From contig NZ_SDWJ01000002.1 of assembly GCF_009769755.1 (NCBI RefSeq), positions 434,001-498,000 of the forward strand: 64,000 nt of DNA, read 5' to 3'. Under the pieces are notes generated by a model. That model was not told the origin of the DNA, ran no database searches, and saw only the letters and a list, made by a program, of their open reading frames with translations. This stretch comes from Sphingorhabdus profundilacus. GTDB lineage: Bacteria; Pseudomonadota; Alphaproteobacteria; Sphingomonadales; Sphingomonadaceae. This document shows positions 8,628 to 19,066 of the stretch, piece after piece. Each line of letters starts with the position of its first letter. Within the stretch, counting starts at the first letter, position 1. Both the position numbers and the translations under genes were made by a program.

Positions 8628-9575
8628 ATGCAAGGAAAATTGGTAACCATTTTCGGGGGCAGCGGTTTTTTAGGCCGCTATGTTGCAGAAGAATTGCTGG
8701 CCCGTGGTGCCCGGATCAGGGTGGCTTGCCGTAACCCGTCCACTGCCATTTTCATCAAACCGCTCGGTAACTTGGGTGACGTTCAGCTTGTTGCGGCTGA
8801 TATCCGTAAACCCGCACCCGTCAATCGCGCCTTGGCCGGTGCGGATGCTGTCGTCAATCTCGTGGGCAGCTTTGCTGACATGGATGCCGTCCAGAATATC
8901 GGGGCGGGCATAATTGCCCAAGCGGCAGCTGATCTGGGTATCGGGACATTTGTCCATATTTCTGCAATTGGCGCAGATCCGTCCAGTCCGGCCGAATATG
9001 GGCGCAGCAAAGCCGGCGGAGAGGCTGCCGTCCATGCCGCGTTACCGACCGCCATCATAGTGCGGCCTTCCATTATTTTTGGTCGCGAAGATCAGTTCAT
9101 AAATCGCTTTGCCGGACTGATCCGGATGTTGCCCGTTGTTCCGGTTATCGGCGCTTCCACGCGTTTCCAGCCGGTTTTTGTCGGCGATGTCGCCAAAGCA
9201 ATCGCCGCCGCATTGTCCGGTAAGCCTGGCGAAATTCTGGAGTTGGGCGGCCCGCAAATCTTGTCGATGATCGAACTGAATCGCTGGATTGCCAAGGCCA
9301 TCGGGCGCAATCCAGTCTTTCTGGAAATACCCGATTTTGCAGCAGAAGCGCTTGCCCGAAGCACCGGCTGGCTTCCCGGCGCCCCCATAACAATGGATCA
9401 ATTTCGCATGTTGGGCAGCGACAATATCGTGACCGGAGTGGACGGTTTGGCGACATATGGCATCGTCCCGACACCCATAGACATTGTCGCACATGACTGG
9501 CTCAGCCTCTATCGCAAGCATGGCCGTTTTGGTGCATCGACTTCTGATGAAAAACATCCGGACGCAAAAGCATGA
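8628..9575 (+). CDS. NAD(P)-binding protein, complex I NDUFA9-like subfamily
   Basis: This is a 315-residue atypical short-chain dehydrogenase. The nucleotide-binding motif VTIFGGSGFLGRYV lies at residues 6-19. The YxxxK-type pair is represented by YGRSKAGGEAAV. It resembles the NDUFA9/complex I accessory and NmrA-like subgroup, common as a single gene in alphaproteobacteria. The product is probably cytoplasmic or peripherally attached to the membrane. Its TGA overlaps the ATG of uppP by four bases, so the two are translationally coupled. Confidence 0.85.
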   Translation: MQGKLVTIFGGSGFLGRYVAEELLARGARIRVACRNPSTAIFIKPLGNLGDVQLVAADIRKPAPVNRALAGADAVVNLVGSFADMDAVQNIGAGIIAQAAADLGIGTFVHISAIGADPSSPAEYGRSKAGGEAAVHAALPTAIIVRPSIIFGREDQFINRFAGLIRMLPVVPVIGASTRFQPVFVGDVAKAIAAALSGKPGEILELGGPQILSMIELNRWIAKAIGRNPVFLEIPDFAAEALARSTGWLPGAPITMDQFRMLGSDNIVTGVDGLATYGIVPTPIDIVAHDWLSLYRKHGRFGASTSDEKHPDAKA

Positions 9576-10372
9576 CCGATTGGCTAGTTGCGATCATCCT
9601 TGGCATTGTCGAAGGTTTAACTGAATTTCTCCCCGTATCCTCCACTGGCCACCTCATTCTGGCGACAGAATTATTGGGCTATGACGCGGGACGATGGGCG
9701 ATCTTCAACATCGCGATCCAACCCGGAGCGATATTGGCCGTGGTCGTTCTGTATTGGCGGACCTTTCTGGATGTCCTCAAAGGCCTGTTTACGCTGGAAT
9801 CGGGGGCCATTGCGTTTGTGCGTAATCTGCTCCTCGCGTTCTTTCCGGCCGTCATTCTAGGCCTTGCCTTTGGCGATCTTATCGAAGTGATGCTGGAAAA
9901 TGCCGTCATCGTGGCATGGGCGTTGATTATCGGGGGCTTTGCCATATTGGTTGTCGAAAAATACGCCAAGCCCGAAGAGAGCGGCGGTGTTGCCGCGCTG
10001 TCGGTAAAACAATCCGCGATGATCGGGCTGGTGCAATGCCTTGCCATGATTCCGGGCGTCAGCCGTTCGGGCGCCACCATATTGGGGGCAATGTCGCTGG
10101 GCATTGACCGCAAGACCGCGGCTGAATTCAGCTTTTTCCTGGCCATGCCGACGCTGACAGGGGCAACGATATTGCAGCTGTTCAAGCATCGGGATCAGGT
10201 AAGCATGGACGATATGGGCCTGATCGGTATCGGTTTCTTCATATCCTTCGTGGTTGCCTGGATTGTCATCAAGGCATTTCTGGCCGTCGTGACGCGCTAC
10301 GGATTTGGACCCTTTGCCTGGTACCGAATCATTGCAGGTACCGCGGCGCTTATATGGCTGGCGCAAAGATAG
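9572..10372 (+). CDS. uppP: Undecaprenyl-diphosphatase
   Basis: This is a 266-residue integral membrane protein of the BacA/UppP family, which dephosphorylates undecaprenyl pyrophosphate to recycle the lipid carrier of peptidoglycan synthesis. The first signature EGLTEFLPVSSTGH is at about residues 14-27. The second, PGVSRSGATI, is near residue 160. Several hydrophobic helices follow, as expected. It is coupled to the upstream NDUFA9-like gene by an ATGA overlap. Confidence 0.96.
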   Translation: MTDWLVAIILGIVEGLTEFLPVSSTGHLILATELLGYDAGRWAIFNIAIQPGAILAVVVLYWRTFLDVLKGLFTLESGAIAFVRNLLLAFFPAVILGLAFGDLIEVMLENAVIVAWALIIGGFAILVVEKYAKPEESGGVAALSVKQSAMIGLVQCLAMIPGVSRSGATILGAMSLGIDRKTAAEFSFFLAMPTLTGATILQLFKHRDQVSMDDMGLIGIGFFISFVVAWIVIKAFLAVVTRYGFGPFAWYRIIAGTAALIWLAQR

Positions 10373-10532
10373 GACCGAAACGGAATTAGTTTATTGTAAT
10401 AAAATTTCGTTGGCGTGAAACTAGCAAAAAGAAATGCCAATTTAAGGCAGTATAGCTGACCTATTTTGACGCTTTACACGTGACAGCGCGGGTGGAGCGG
10501 TCTATGCGCGACGCGTTGTAAAGGAGTGCGTC

Positions 10533-11975
10533 GTGGCCAAAGACCCCATGCTGAAATTCGTGTCCAGGGCGCAGGCCTATCCGGAAAAACGCGCGCCCGA
10601 GTTGCGCGCCGAGGATTTTGACGAAATCGCCAAGCGCTACGCTCCGGAGGCCGCCGCCGATCAGGCTTCGCGCTGTTCGCAATGCGGGGTGCCGTATTGC
10701 TCGGTCCATTGCCCGTTGCACAACCACATCCCCGACTGGCTGCGCCTGACCGCCGAAGGGCGTTTGCGCGAGGCCTATGAACTGTCCAACCTGACCAGCA
10801 CGATGCCCGAAATCTGCGGCCGCATCTGCCCGCAGGACCGGCTGTGCGAAGGCAATTGCGTTATTGAGTTTTCGGGCCATGATGCCGTGACCATCGGCTC
10901 GGTCGAAAAATATATCACCGATACCGCATGGGAACAGGGTTGGGTCGAACCCATTGAAGTCGGCGCGCCACGCGGACAATCGGTCGGCATCATCGGCGGA
11001 GGTCCCGGCGGGCTGACGACCGCGGAATATCTCCGGGTCGCAGGCTATGATGTCCATGTCTACGACCGGTATGACCGTATGGGTGGATTGCTGACCTATG
11101 GCATCCCCGGCTTCAAGCTGGAAAAGGATGTCGTGATGCGCCGCATCAAGCGGCTTGAAGACAGCGGCATCATCTTCCACGCCAATTTCGAAGTAGGGCG
11201 CGACGCATCGCTGGATGATCTGCGCGCGAAACATGACGCCGTGCTCATCGCGACGGGCGTCTATAAAGCGCGCGATATCAAAACGCCGGGCATTGGCCTT
11301 GATGGCATTGTGCCTGCCCTCGACTATCTGACCGCCTCCAACCGCAAGGGCTTTGGCGATACCGTAGAAGCGTTTGAGAGCGGCGCGCTAAATGCCGAAG
11401 GCAAGGACGTTGTCGTCATCGGCGGCGGCGATACCGCGATGGATTGCGTCCGCACCGCCATCCGTCAGGGCGCAAAGTCGGTCAAATGCCTCTACCGCCG
11501 TGACCGCGAAAATATGCCGGGCTCGCAGCGCGAAGTCGCGAACGCCGAAGAGGAAGGCGTCGAATTTGTCTGGCTGTCAGGTCCCAAAGGCTTTGACGGC
11601 ACCGACAAGGTCGAGCGGGTCCATGTCGCCAAGATGCGGCTGGGCGCACCTGACGCATCGGGCCGCCGCGCGCCGGAAAATGACCCCGCCGGCGACTTCA
11701 CGCTGAATGCCGATCTGGTCATCACCGCGCTCGGCTTTGAAGCCGAAGACCTGCCCGTCCTGTTCGGCGCGCAGGATCTGAACGTCACCCGCTGGGGCAC
11801 CATCCGTGTCGACCACACGACCCAGATGACCAATCTGGACGGCGTCTTCGCCATTGGCGATATCGTCCGCGGCGCGAGCCTTGTCGTATGGGCCATCCGC
11901 GACGGACGCGATGTGACGCAGCATATCCACAACTGGTTGCAGGCCAAGGCAAGAGTGACAAGGAAAGCAGCGTGA
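10533..11975 (+). CDS. gltD: Glutamate synthase (NADPH) small subunit
   Basis: This 480-residue protein is the beta subunit of GOGAT, passing electrons from NADPH to the large subunit. The N-terminus holds [4Fe-4S] cysteine sets (CSQCGVPYCSVHC and CGRICPQDRLCEGNC). The FAD motif GGGPGGLTTAEYL is near residue 153 and the NADP motif GGGDTAMDC near residue 296. Start is GTG 10533 after GGAG. The stop overlaps the beginning of gltB, giving the order gltD-gltB. A 160-bp leader upstream should hold the promoter. Confidence 0.96.
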   Translation: MAKDPMLKFVSRAQAYPEKRAPELRAEDFDEIAKRYAPEAAADQASRCSQCGVPYCSVHCPLHNHIPDWLRLTAEGRLREAYELSNLTSTMPEICGRICPQDRLCEGNCVIEFSGHDAVTIGSVEKYITDTAWEQGWVEPIEVGAPRGQSVGIIGGGPGGLTTAEYLRVAGYDVHVYDRYDRMGGLLTYGIPGFKLEKDVVMRRIKRLEDSGIIFHANFEVGRDASLDDLRAKHDAVLIATGVYKARDIKTPGIGLDGIVPALDYLTASNRKGFGDTVEAFESGALNAEGKDVVVIGGGDTAMDCVRTAIRQGAKSVKCLYRRDRENMPGSQREVANAEEEGVEFVWLSGPKGFDGTDKVERVHVAKMRLGAPDASGRRAPENDPAGDFTLNADLVITALGFEAEDLPVLFGAQDLNVTRWGTIRVDHTTQMTNLDGVFAIGDIVRGASLVVWAIRDGRDVTQHIHNWLQAKARVTRKAA

Positions 11976-11977
11976 CC

Positions 11978-14900
11978 ATGAACTTCCCCACCACCGAACA
12001 TGAACGCCTCGCCCGCGAGGGCATGTATCATCCCGAATCCGAAGGTGATGCCTGCGGCGTCGGCCTCGTTGCGGCCACCGATGGCAAGCCGTCGCGGCGC
12101 GTCGTTGCGGCGGGGATCGAGGCGTTGAAGGCGGTGTGGCATCGCGGGGCGGTCGACGCCGATGGCAAGACGGGTGATGGCGCGGGTCTGCATATCGACC
12201 TGCCCGCGCGCTTTTTCGACGATGCGATTTCGGACAGCGGCCACCGGCCGATGCCCAACCGGCTGGCGGTGGGTATGGTTTTCCTGCCCCGCACCGATCT
12301 GGGCGCGCAGGAAAACTGCCGGACCATTGTCGAGGCAGAGATTATCGATGCCGGTTACACCATCTACGGCTGGCGTCAGGTGCCGGTCGATGTGTCGGTG
12401 ATCGGCACCAAGGCGCAGGCCACACGTCCGGAGATCGAGCAGATCATGATCGCCGGTCCGCTTCCCGACGAAGTGGACGCGACCGAGTTCGAGAAAAACC
12501 TCTACCTCATCCGCCGCCGGATCGAAAAGAAGATCATCGCCGCGCAGATCCGCGATTTCTACATCTGTTCACTGTCGTGCCGGTCGATCGTCTACAAGGG
12601 CCTGTTCCTTGCCGAAAGCCTGTCGGTCTTTTACCCCGACCTTCAGGACGACCGCTTTGAAAGCCGGGTCGCGATTTTCCACCAGCGTTATTCGACCAAC
12701 ACTTTCCCCCAATGGTGGCTGGCACAACCGTTCCGCGGCCTTGCCCACAATGGCGAGATCAACACCATTCGCGGCAACCAGAACTGGATGAAGAGCCACG
12801 AGATCAAGATGGCCTCCATCGCCTTTGGCGCGCAATCCGACGATATCAAGCCGGTCATTCCCGCAGGCTCATCGGACACCGCCGCGCTGGATGCCGTGTT
12901 CGAAACGCTCGTCCGTTCGGGCAAGGAAGCACCGACCGCCAAGTTGATGCTGATCCCTGAAGCATGGCAGTCCAACCCCAATATCCCCGCCACCCACCGC
13001 GCCATGTATGAATATATGGCCTCGGTGATGGAGCCTTGGGATGGCCCGGCCGCCCTCGCCATGACCGACGGGCATTGGGCCGTGGCCGGCGTTGACCGCA
13101 ATGCCTTGCGTCCGCTGCGCTATAGCCGGACATCGGACAATCTGCTCGTCATCGGTTCGGAAACCGGGATGGTTGTGTTGCCGGAATCAACCATATTGGA
13201 AAAGGGTCGTTTGGGCCCCGGACAGATGATCGCCGTCAATCTTGATGAAGGCAAACTCTACCGCGATGGTGAACTTAAGGACCGGATCTCTGCCGAGCAG
13301 GATTATGGCGCGCTCGTCAAAGGGTTCCGCCGGATCGCCGATTTGCCCGAAGCGTCGGGCGACGCGCTGCCCACATGGAGCCGCGCCGAACTGACCAAGC
13401 GGCAGATTGCCGCAGGCATGACGCTTGAGGATGTGGAAATGATCCTCGCGCCGATGATCGAGGATGGCAAGGAAGCCATCGGGTCGATGGGCGACGACAC
13501 CCCGCTCGCCGTGATCAGCGACAAGCCACGCCTGATCAGCCAGTTCTTCCGCCAGAATTTCAGCCAGGTCACCAACCCGCCGATCGATTCCTTGCGCGAG
13601 CGGCATGTGATGAGCCTGAAGACGCGCTTTTCAAACCTTGCCAACATATTGGACGAAAAGAGCCAGAATGCCGATGTTCTGGTACTGGAAAGCCCCGTTC
13701 TGACCGCGACCGAATGGCACCGGTTGAAGGCCGCCTTTGGCCCCGTCGCCGCCGAGATTGACTGCACCTATGACATCGCCGCCGGACAAGAAGGCTTGCG
13801 CGCGGCCATTTCCCGCATTCGCGAAGAGGCCGTCGAAGCTGTCCGCATGGGCAAGTCGGAGCTGTTCCTGACCGACGAGAATATCGGCCCCGACCGCGTC
13901 GCCATCGCCATGATTCTGGCGTCGGCGGCGGTCCACACGCATCTCGTCCGCAATGGCCTGCGTAGCTATTCGTCGATCAATGTCCGTTCCGCCGAATGTC
14001 TGGACACGCATTATTTCGCCGTGCTCGTTGGCGTCGGCGCGACCACAGTCAACGCCTATCTGTCCGAAGCCGCCATTGCCGACCGGCACGCGCGCGGGCT
14101 TCTGGGCGATATAAGCCTTGAGACAGCGGTGGGTAACTACCGCACGGCGGTCAATGAAGGCTTGCTCAAGATCATGTCCAAAATGGGCATCGCGGTTATC
14201 TCCAGCTATCGTGGCGGTTATAATTTCGAGGCCGTTGGCCTCAGCCGCGCGCTCGTCAACGACTTCTTCCCCGGCATGCCGAACAAGATTTCGGGCGAAG
14301 GCTATCACTCGCTGTACGTCAACGCGCGCGACCGTCATGCCGATGCCTTCGACAGCGCAGTTGCGCGGCTTCCGGTCGGTGGCTTCTACAAGCAACGCAA
14401 TGGCGGCGAAGAACATGCCTATTCGGCGGGTCTCATGCATCTGCTGCAAAGCGCCGTCGCCAATGACAGCTATTCGACTTACACGCAATTTGCACAAGGC
14501 GTGAAGGAATTGCCGCCGATCTATTTGCGCGACTTGCTTGAATTCAACTTTGCCAAAGAGCCTGTGGCGATTGACGAGGTCGAGGCGATCACCGAAATCC
14601 GCAAACGATTTGTGACGCCGGGCATGTCCCTGGGCGCGCTGTCGCCAGAGGCGCATGAGACGCTTGCGATTGCGATGAACCGGATCGGCGCGAAAGCGGT
14701 GTCCGGCGAGGGCGGCGAAGACAGCAAGCGGTTCAAGCCTTATGAAAATGGTGACAATGCCAACAGCGTCATCAAGCAGATCGCATCGGGCCGCTTTGGC
14801 GTAACCGCCGAATATCTGGGCGCGTGCGAAGAAATCGAAATCAAGGTCGCCCAAGGTGCAAAGCCCGGCGAAGGTGGGCAATTGCCCGGTTTCAAGGTGA

Positions 14901-16498
14901 CCGAGATGATCGCCCGGCTGCGGCACTCGACCCCCGGCGTGATGCTGATCTCGCCACCGCCGCATCATGACATCTACTCCATCGAAGATCTGGCGCAGCT
15001 GATCTACGATCTGAAGCAGATCAATCCGCGCGCACGTGTCTGCGTCAAACTGGTGAGCGCCGCCGGTATCGGCACGATTGCGGCGGGAGTTGCCAAGGCG
15101 CATGCCGACGTCATTCTGGTTTCCGGCAATGTCGGCGGCACCGGCGCGTCGCCCCAGACCAGCATCAAATATGCCGGCACGCCATGGGAAATGGGCCTGT
15201 CCGAGGCCAATCAGGTGCTGACCCTCAATGGATTGCGCCACCGGATCAAGTTGCGTACCGACGGCGGCCTCAAGACCGGCCGCGACATCGTGATCGCCGC
15301 CATTTTGGGCGCCGAGGAATTCGGCATCGGAACGCTCAGCCTTGTCGCCATGGGCTGTATCATGGTGCGGCAGTGCCATTCGAATACCTGCCCGGTCGGT
15401 GTCTGCGTGCAAGATGAAGAACTCCGCAAGAAATTCACCGGTACACCGGAAAAGGTCATCAACCTGATGACCTTCATTGCCGAGGAAGTGCGCGAAATCC
15501 TCGCCAAGCTCGGCTTCCGCAGCCTTGACGAGGTGATCGGCCGCACAGAATTGCTGCGGCAGGTCAGCCGTGGTGCGGAGCATCTCGATGATCTCGACCT
15601 CAACCCCATCCTGGCGAAGGTCGACGCGCCGGACAGCGCACGTCGCTTCTCCATTCCGACCTTCCGCAATGAAGTGCCGGACAGCCTCGATGCCCAGATG
15701 ATCCGGGATGCAAAGCCCGTGTTCGAGCGGCGGGAAAAGATGCAGCTGACCTATAATGTCCGCAACACGCATCGCGCCGTCGGCACCCGTTTCTCGTCCG
15801 AGATTACGCGCCTTTATGGCATGAAGGATCTGGCTGAAGACCATGTCCATGTCCGGCTTCGCGGCTCGGCAGGCCAGTCACTCGGCGCGTTTCTGTGTCA
15901 GGGCATTACGCTGGAAGTGTTCGGCGATGCCAATGACTATGTCGGCAAGGGCCTGTCCGGCGGGACGATAATCGTCCGTCCGACGGTCAGCAGTCCTTTG
16001 GAAAGCCAGCATAACAGCATCATTGGCAACACCGTCCTCTACGGCGCGACCTCGGGCAAATTATTTGCCGCAGGACAGGCGGGCGAACGCTTCGCGGTCC
16101 GCAATTCCGGCGCGCATGTCGTGGTCGAAGGCTGCGGCTCAAACGGGCTGGAATATATGACGGGAGGCATTGCCGTCATATTGGGTGCAGTTGGCAGCAA
16201 TTTCGGGGCCGGAATGACGGGCGGCATGGCTTTCGTTCTGGATACCGCCGAAAATTTTGCGTCAAACGCCAACCCCGAAAACATCGTGTGGCAACGCCTC
16301 GACAGCGCCTATTGGGAAGAACAGCTAAAGTCGCTCATCATGGCGCATGCCCACGCCACCGACAGTGCATGGTCGCGATCAATCATTGATGATTGGGACC
16401 GTCGGCGCGGCGAATTCTGGCAGATCTGCCCGAAGGAAATGCTGACGCGTCTGGCACAACCTCTATCCGATACATCTGCCTTGGAAGCAGCAGAATGA
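11978..16498 (+). CDS. gltB: Glutamate synthase large subunit
   Basis: This 1506-residue alpha subunit of GOGAT transfers the amide nitrogen of glutamine to 2-oxoglutarate. A short propeptide precedes the Ntn-type catalytic cysteine, Cys26, in EGDACGVGLVA. The order of domains is class II amidotransferase, central domain, FMN-binding synthase barrel (GEGGEDSKRF, GNVGGTGASPQTSIKYAG, then the 3Fe-4S cysteines in CHSNTCPVGVC), and a C-terminal beta-helix rich in glycine. ATG 11978 is chosen; GTG 11972, overlapping the gltD stop, is an alternative. Confidence 0.96.
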   Translation: MNFPTTEHERLAREGMYHPESEGDACGVGLVAATDGKPSRRVVAAGIEALKAVWHRGAVDADGKTGDGAGLHIDLPARFFDDAISDSGHRPMPNRLAVGMVFLPRTDLGAQENCRTIVEAEIIDAGYTIYGWRQVPVDVSVIGTKAQATRPEIEQIMIAGPLPDEVDATEFEKNLYLIRRRIEKKIIAAQIRDFYICSLSCRSIVYKGLFLAESLSVFYPDLQDDRFESRVAIFHQRYSTNTFPQWWLAQPFRGLAHNGEINTIRGNQNWMKSHEIKMASIAFGAQSDDIKPVIPAGSSDTAALDAVFETLVRSGKEAPTAKLMLIPEAWQSNPNIPATHRAMYEYMASVMEPWDGPAALAMTDGHWAVAGVDRNALRPLRYSRTSDNLLVIGSETGMVVLPESTILEKGRLGPGQMIAVNLDEGKLYRDGELKDRISAEQDYGALVKGFRRIADLPEASGDALPTWSRAELTKRQIAAGMTLEDVEMILAPMIEDGKEAIGSMGDDTPLAVISDKPRLISQFFRQNFSQVTNPPIDSLRERHVMSLKTRFSNLANILDEKSQNADVLVLESPVLTATEWHRLKAAFGPVAAEIDCTYDIAAGQEGLRAAISRIREEAVEAVRMGKSELFLTDENIGPDRVAIAMILASAAVHTHLVRNGLRSYSSINVRSAECLDTHYFAVLVGVGATTVNAYLSEAAIADRHARGLLGDISLETAVGNYRTAVNEGLLKIMSKMGIAVISSYRGGYNFEAVGLSRALVNDFFPGMPNKISGEGYHSLYVNARDRHADAFDSAVARLPVGGFYKQRNGGEEHAYSAGLMHLLQSAVANDSYSTYTQFAQGVKELPPIYLRDLLEFNFAKEPVAIDEVEAITEIRKRFVTPGMSLGALSPEAHETLAIAMNRIGAKAVSGEGGEDSKRFKPYENGDNANSVIKQIASGRFGVTAEYLGACEEIEIKVAQGAKPGEGGQLPGFKVTEMIARLRHSTPGVMLISPPPHHDIYSIEDLAQLIYDLKQINPRARVCVKLVSAAGIGTIAAGVAKAHADVILVSGNVGGTGASPQTSIKYAGTPWEMGLSEANQVLTLNGLRHRIKLRTDGGLKTGRDIVIAAILGAEEFGIGTLSLVAMGCIMVRQCHSNTCPVGVCVQDEELRKKFTGTPEKVINLMTFIAEEVREILAKLGFRSLDEVIGRTELLRQVSRGAEHLDDLDLNPILAKVDAPDSARRFSIPTFRNEVPDSLDAQMIRDAKPVFERREKMQLTYNVRNTHRAVGTRFSSEITRLYGMKDLAEDHVHVRLRGSAGQSLGAFLCQGITLEVFGDANDYVGKGLSGGTIIVRPTVSSPLESQHNSIIGNTVLYGATSGKLFAAGQAGERFAVRNSGAHVVVEGCGSNGLEYMTGGIAVILGAVGSNFGAGMTGGMAFVLDTAENFASNANPENIVWQRLDSAYWEEQLKSLIMAHAHATDSAWSRSIIDDWDRRRGEFWQICPKEMLTRLAQPLSDTSALEAAE

Positions 16499-16646
16499 TG
16501 GCGGCCGGCCATGCAAATGCTGTTTCCGGAGGCAGAGATTTATCGTATCGCGCCCGGCCTTAATCAAAAAAATAATTGAACATGCTGGCCAAAATCATTC
16601 TCCTCATTATGCCATGTCGCCATCGACTTTTGTGAGGAGGATATAA

Positions 16647-18404
16647 ATGCATAAGCGCCTTTTGTTCGTGACTGCGGCTGCGTTGGCATGGACGACGCCT
16701 GCATGGGCCGATGCGAATGCGGATCTCAAAACTCTTGTCGACAGCTATTGGTCAGATGTTTTGAAGGAATCGCCGATCATGGCGAGCTCTCTGGGTATCG
16801 ACCTTTACGCAAACGAAGTCGGCGACTTTAGTCTGGCGGCATCCGACCGGAGAGCCGCAAATGCCGCCCTATTTTTAGAAAAACTTCAAGCCATCCCCCG
16901 CGATCATCTTGATACCGCCAGCAGGGTTGAGGCAGGCATATTGGAGCGTAGCCTGAACAGCACGATAGAGGGCAATCGCTTCGGCCAACGTGCCATCAAT
17001 TTCACAACCTATTCGAGCTGGCACCAGAATTTCGCTGGATTGTCAAATAACCTGCCTTTCAAAACCAAGGCAGATTTTGAAAGCTACAATGCCCGTTTGG
17101 CGCAATATGCCAAGGTAAATGATCAGAATATCGAGGTCGCCAATACTGCCATAAAGGGCAGATTTACTCAGCCTTGTGAAACATTGAACGGGTTTGAGGC
17201 GACTATTACGGGGTTGATCACCACTGATCCCCGCGCGTCGCGTCACTTTAGCCCTTATTCCCAAGCCCGGCCCGAAAGCATTGATGCCGCCGAATTTGAT
17301 GCTTTGGCCAGCGACGCATCAAGGATTATCGAAACAATAATCTATCCAGCGCTCCGCAAACAACTGGACTGGTATGTCACAAGCTACAAACCAGCCTGTG
17401 CGAAGGAACCGGGTATTTCGGCGCAGCCGGGCGGCGCCCAATATTATGATTTCCGTATCCGCGAAGAGACAACCACGGCACTGACAGCGGAAGAAATCCA
17501 TAAAATCGGCTTGGCCGAGGTAGCCCGCATCCGTTCGGAAATGGTCGAGGTCGCCAAAAAGGCAGGCTTTGCCAGCCGGGAAGCGTTCATCCTGCATTTG
17601 CGAACCGACCCGCAATATTATGCCAGAACGCCGGAAGAACTGATGGAGAAATCAGCCCGGATTGCCAAATTCATCGATGGCAAAATGCCTCTGCTTTTCC
17701 ACAAGATGGCCCGCCTGCCCTACGGCCTGCGCGAAATCCCCAAGGAAACGGCAGAGGGAACCACCACCGCTTATTACAATCCCGGTTCGCCAGAGGTGGG
17801 CATTTCCGGGACCTATTATGTCAATACCTCCAAGCTGGATCAGCGACCTTTCTGGGAAATTCCTGCGCTTACCATGCATGAGGCAGTGCCCGGCCACCAC
17901 CACCAGATCGCCTTGCAGCAGGAACTGCCGCTGTCCGACTTCCGGAAAAATGGTGCCTTTTTTACAGCTTTTGTCGAAGGGTGGGGCCTCTACTCTGAAC
18001 GTCTCGGTCTTGAAATCGGCCTGTACGACACCCCTGAAAAGGATATGGGCCGGCTGTCCTATGAAATGTGGCGGGCCTGTCGGCTGGTCGTTGACACCGG
18101 CATTCATGCAAAAGGGTGGAGTAAACAGCAGGCAATAGCCTTTATGACCGACAATAGCGCCTTGTCGGCCGCCAATATCGAGGCCGAAATCAACCGCTAT
18201 ATCAGTTGGCCGGGTCAGGCATTGGCCTATAAGCTGGGTGAACTGAAAATTCGCGAATTACGGGCGCTGGCGGCAAAAGAGTTGGGGCCGAAATTTGAAC
18301 TCGCGGCCTTTCACGACGCGGTGCTTGGTCAAGGCGCCGTGCCGCTCAATGTCCTGGAAAACCAGATTAAGGATTGGATAGAAGCGGAAAAAGCGAGGCG
18401 CTAA
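16647..18404 (+). CDS. DUF885 family secreted protein, putative metallopeptidase
   Basis: This 585-residue protein has a clear signal peptide (MHKRLLFVTAAALAWTTPAWA) and a DUF885 domain over the rest. The zinc-peptidase-like motif MHEAVPGHHHQ is near residue 412, with a downstream FVEGWGLYSE segment that supplies the glutamate in this family. A periplasmic or outer-membrane lipidated peptidase role is usual for these proteins, but substrates are unknown. AGGAGG lies just ahead of ATG 16647. It stands alone, 148 bp after gltB and convergent to the next gene with only 6 bp between stops. Confidence 0.88.
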   Translation: MHKRLLFVTAAALAWTTPAWADANADLKTLVDSYWSDVLKESPIMASSLGIDLYANEVGDFSLAASDRRAANAALFLEKLQAIPRDHLDTASRVEAGILERSLNSTIEGNRFGQRAINFTTYSSWHQNFAGLSNNLPFKTKADFESYNARLAQYAKVNDQNIEVANTAIKGRFTQPCETLNGFEATITGLITTDPRASRHFSPYSQARPESIDAAEFDALASDASRIIETIIYPALRKQLDWYVTSYKPACAKEPGISAQPGGAQYYDFRIREETTTALTAEEIHKIGLAEVARIRSEMVEVAKKAGFASREAFILHLRTDPQYYARTPEELMEKSARIAKFIDGKMPLLFHKMARLPYGLREIPKETAEGTTTAYYNPGSPEVGISGTYYVNTSKLDQRPFWEIPALTMHEAVPGHHHQIALQQELPLSDFRKNGAFFTAFVEGWGLYSERLGLEIGLYDTPEKDMGRLSYEMWRACRLVVDTGIHAKGWSKQQAIAFMTDNSALSAANIEAEINRYISWPGQALAYKLGELKIRELRALAAKELGPKFELAAFHDAVLGQGAVPLNVLENQIKDWIEAEKARR

Positions 18405-18410
18405 TTCTGT

Positions 18411-18995
18411 TTATTGGGGTTCTGGCAAAGGGTCCGAACCTGCATTGCTTCGTTCGGCATTTTCTTTGGCATCCATTTCGGCCTGTAACCGTGCCTCCCG
18501 CTCAGCCCGGCCTTTTTCAAATTCCTTGACCCGTTCCTCGACGGCAGCGGCTTCGGCATCAATTCCTGCCATCCGCTTTATGCGTTCGGCTGCGATCAGG
18601 CGGCCAAATGTCACGCCGGGATCCTGAGCCTTTTCGGCATAGGCCCGGTCAATTTCCTTAAGTCCGCACCCGGTAAACCCGCCTGCGCCGGAGGGAGAAC
18701 AGCTTAAAGTGCCACTTGCTCCGACATACTCATAGGCCTGAACCCGGTTTAACCACGCCTGATTCTGTGGGCTGTTCGGGTCATCTCGCAATGACGGCGG
18801 AATCCGGTAGCGATCTGCCTCATTCATCCGCGCGCAGACGACGATTTCGTCGCTCTTGCTTTGCGGACATTCATCGCTGCCATAGACGATCAACTGATTG
18901 ATTTTTTCATCCCCGGGCTGACTTTCGTCGGCGTCTTGCGCTATTGATGCAGTCGACATCAAAATCGCTGTGGTCATCAATAATGTCTTGGCCAT
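18411..18995 (-). CDS. Sphingomonad-type secreted protein of unknown function (IVVCAR motif)
   Basis: This is a 194-residue protein from ATG 18995, chosen because it begins an evident signal peptide (MAKTLLMTTAILMSTASIAQ); the frame stays open 75 bp further upstream. The motif DEIVVCARMNEADRYRIP at about residues 50-67 is one I associate with secreted sphingomonad proteins. Two further cysteines occur in SCSPSGAGGFTGCG. The C-terminal third is a charged, alanine-rich helix (VEERVKEFEKGRAE and on), probably a coiled coil. Function is unknown. Confidence 0.75.
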   Translation of the reverse strand: MAKTLLMTTAILMSTASIAQDADESQPGDEKINQLIVYGSDECPQSKSDEIVVCARMNEADRYRIPPSLRDDPNSPQNQAWLNRVQAYEYVGASGTLSCSPSGAGGFTGCGLKEIDRAYAEKAQDPGVTFGRLIAAERIKRMAGIDAEAAAVEERVKEFEKGRAEREARLQAEMDAKENAERSNAGSDPLPEPQ

Positions 18996-19066
18996 GGGGT
19001 TCACGGTGAAATCTCCGGTTAATCTGGGCTTGGCTTGGGACTTCGACGCTGAACGAAGGATGAAGT

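Noticed and set aside
13631-15850. 739-codon open frame on the minus strand opposite gltB
   Set aside because: It mirrors the codon structure of gltB, has no ribosome-binding site or recognisable domain, and gltB is unambiguous. Similar long antisense frames opposite hyuA, hyuB, guaA, glnE and proA were rejected for the same reason.
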